From the NCBI GenBank assembly GCA_910579085.1, contig CAJTRU010000123.1:1-5741 (forward strand): a stretch of DNA of 5,741 bases, read 5' to 3'. The position numbers and the translations under genes were made by a program. This DNA comes from an uncultured Lachnospiraceae bacterium (lineage in GTDB: Bacteria > Bacillota > Clostridia > Lachnospirales > Lachnospiraceae). The notes beneath the pieces are model-generated. The model did not search any database. It had not been told where the DNA came from and was given only the letters and a program-made list of their open reading frames with translations. Shown here one piece after another: positions 5,051 through 5,741 of the stretch (position 1 is its first letter; each line of letters opens with the position of its first letter).

Positions 5051-5206
5051 CGAAACCTTTGGGAGTGTAAAGAGGCAAAGGTTTCGGGGGCAGAGAGGAT
5101 TTACGGCAGGCAGGAAAGACAGGTAAGGAAAGGTGCCTTTTGTAATTGGGGCACCGAAAAAAATGTTGTTATGGCATCAGGCCGCTTGAATTGTCTGGTG
5201 CTTTTT
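5051..5206 (+). promoter_or_regulatory. Structured leader with terminator-like hairpin before the small broken gene
   Basis: Three hairpins follow one another on the plus strand. CGAAACCTTTG (5051-5061) pairs perfectly with CAAAGGTTTCG (5076-5086). GGTGCC (5132-5137) pairs with GGCACC (5150-5155). GCATCAG (5174-5180) pairs with CTGGTGC (5195-5201) with one G-T pair, followed by TTTTT (5202-5206). The last is a weak intrinsic terminator only 30 bases before the start codon at 5236. GCACC at 5151-5155 could instead pair with GGTGC of the terminator arm (5197-5201), so this may be a second attenuator. No known riboswitch was recognised and no coding frame here is convincing. Confidence 0.5.
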
Positions 5207-5235
5207 ATATGGAAAGGAACAGGAGGTGCAAAGGC

Positions 5236-5421
5236 ATGAGAATGGACGTGCTGGAAGTAAATACGCCGAGGGAGCTGGTGCTTCATCTGGTACATTCGGA
5301 AGTCCGCATGGAATAGGACGGGGCAGAAATCATTTTGGATTATATGGCAGAGCATGGCATGACATTAGCGGTCCGCAATCAGGAACTGGCGGTGCTGGAT
5401 GTCGGGAAGGAATACCCATAA
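5236..5421 (+). pseudogene. Small unrecognised gene with an amber stop, truncated by the right IS
   Basis: ATG 5236 has AGGAGGT (5221-5227) eight bases upstream, the best ribosome binding site in this part. The frame reads MRMDVLEVNTPRELVLHLVH, SEVRME, then TAG (5314-5316), then DGAEIILDYMAEHGMTLAVR, NQELAVLDVGKEY. The second half keeps the frame and the protein-like composition, so TAG probably replaced a CAG codon. Translation then ends in TAA supplied by the IS terminal repeat, so the 3' end was cut off by the insertion. I do not recognise the family. The higher GC content and position after the iteron-like array suggest backbone of a plasmid or conjugative element. Confidence 0.55.
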
Positions 5422-5434
5422 GTGCGAACTTAAG
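5415..5434. repeat. Terminal inverted repeat of the right IS
   Basis: CCCATAAGTGCGAACTTAAG is the reverse complement of 388-407 with one mismatch. It interrupts the small gene starting at 5236, which loses its 3' end here. The IS body lies to the right. Confidence 0.75.
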
Positions 5435-5648
5435 CAAGCAATCCTGATAAAATTGCTGTATGGAACTCATCATTCTGGTTTTTTCGGTATTGCTTTTTTC
5501 TTGACAGGTAATGTGAATATTTTTTATCTGTAAAATTAATAAACTGTCCCCATGGCAGACATAAAATTTCTTTTATCTGCAAAAAATAAACTTTGCATTT
5601 TTCATAAACAGGACAGTTTACAGTTTTCTTTTTTCCAGCAAGGAAACA
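5430..5648 (-). pseudogene. Possible transposase C-terminal remnant
   Basis: A minus-strand frame from 5648 to the TAA at 5432-5430 encodes 72 residues, including YEKCKVYFLQIKEILCLPWG and the basic tail YLSRKKQYRKNQNDEFHTAI, LSGLLA. The stop lies inside the CTTAAG of the terminal repeat, a common arrangement at the 3' end of IS transposase genes. The frame is closed upstream by TAA at 5651-5649 and no other frame continues it convincingly, so the gene is probably decayed. Family membership is inferred from position. Confidence 0.35.
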
Positions 5649-5741
5649 TTATGCCAGGAATTGCTGCCGTTCTGGTATTGCCCATATTACCAGCCATAAA
5701 AGGACTTCTGTTTCTGCATATTTTTTACTTCCTGCCTTTAA

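Larger units (their letters stand above)
388..5434. mobile_element. Possible composite-transposon cargo between two outward-facing IS ends
   Basis: The two inverted repeats at 388-407 and 5415-5434 belong to the same IS type, and the IS bodies lie outside them. The left copy shows the 5' side of its transposase next to the repeat. The right copy appears to show the 3' side. Both would then point leftward, and the sequences just inside the two repeats differ, as expected for opposite ends of one element type. The roughly 5-kb interior carries a PIN toxin-antitoxin pair, an HNH protein and a reverse transcriptase. Two independent insertions would look the same, so mobility as a unit is inference. 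Confidence 0.4.
5415..5741 (-). mobile_element. End of a second IS4-family insertion sequence (right copy)
   Basis: Starting at the terminal repeat, this segment runs off the right edge. It holds a frame of 72 codons that ends inside the repeat, as expected for the 3' end of a transposase gene. A 10-bp inverted repeat, TAAACTGTCC (5540-5549) and GGACAGTTTA (5611-5620), lies within it. The assignment rests on the terminal repeat; the body was not recognised by protein similarity. Confidence 0.55.

Noticed and set aside
5039..5239. Plus-strand frame of 66 codons over the structured leader
   Set aside because: There is no ribosome binding site, the composition is not protein-like, and the hairpins explain the sequence better.
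5226..5447. Plus-strand frame of 73 codons
   Set aside because: It starts inside the ribosome binding site of the 5236 frame, is Gly/Ser-rich in an out-of-frame manner and runs through the IS repeat.

Overview
The window looks like accessory DNA from a low-GC Firmicute, most likely a gut clostridium of the Lachnospiraceae type. This is inferred from strong AGGAGG-type ribosome binding sites, AT-rich coding sequence, extended -10 promoters and the kinds of gene present. It appears to be cargo between two ends of IS4-family insertion sequences. A 20-bp terminal repeat at 388-407 recurs inverted, with one mismatch, at 5415-5434. At both places the element interior faces outward, away from the middle of the window. 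The left element carries the frameshifted 5' part of a transposase (1-254, minus). The right element begins where a transposase-like C-terminus ends (5430-5648, minus). The two copies therefore seem to lie in the same orientation, as in a composite transposon.

Region by region. 1-408: end of the left IS, with promoter and start of a broken transposase. 459-1170: a toxin-antitoxin-like pair on the plus strand, a PIN-domain ribonuclease overlapping a 60-residue partner, with a 10-bp direct repeat over the promoter. 1171-1712: no gene, but one strong hairpin (1295-1331). 1713-4482: a minus-strand block. From its promoter it holds a structured leader of about 340 nt with an intrinsic terminator and a competing pairing, an HNH-type nuclease gene, the remnant of an XRE/HTH regulator with one in-frame TGA, a long hairpin, and a 525-residue reverse transcriptase of the Abi/UG (defence) type with an FSDD active site. 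4543-4955: a non-coding array of about 16 copies of TGATRTAG in pairs 11 bp apart; the second half is four pairs at an exact 32-bp period. 5025-5206: a second structured region ending in a terminator-like hairpin. 5236-5421: a small gene broken by an amber stop and cut off by the right IS.

A working picture (inference): IS-flanked cargo with a PIN toxin-antitoxin module and a reverse-transcriptase defence gene. The defence gene may be read from a promoter whose transcripts are controlled by attenuation in the HNH leader. The phased repeat array and the truncated small gene look like backbone of an older plasmid or conjugative element. The strongest leads for undescribed biology are the HNH leader with mutually exclusive hairpins, the 11/21-bp phased repeat array, and the hairpin directly before the reverse transcriptase gene.
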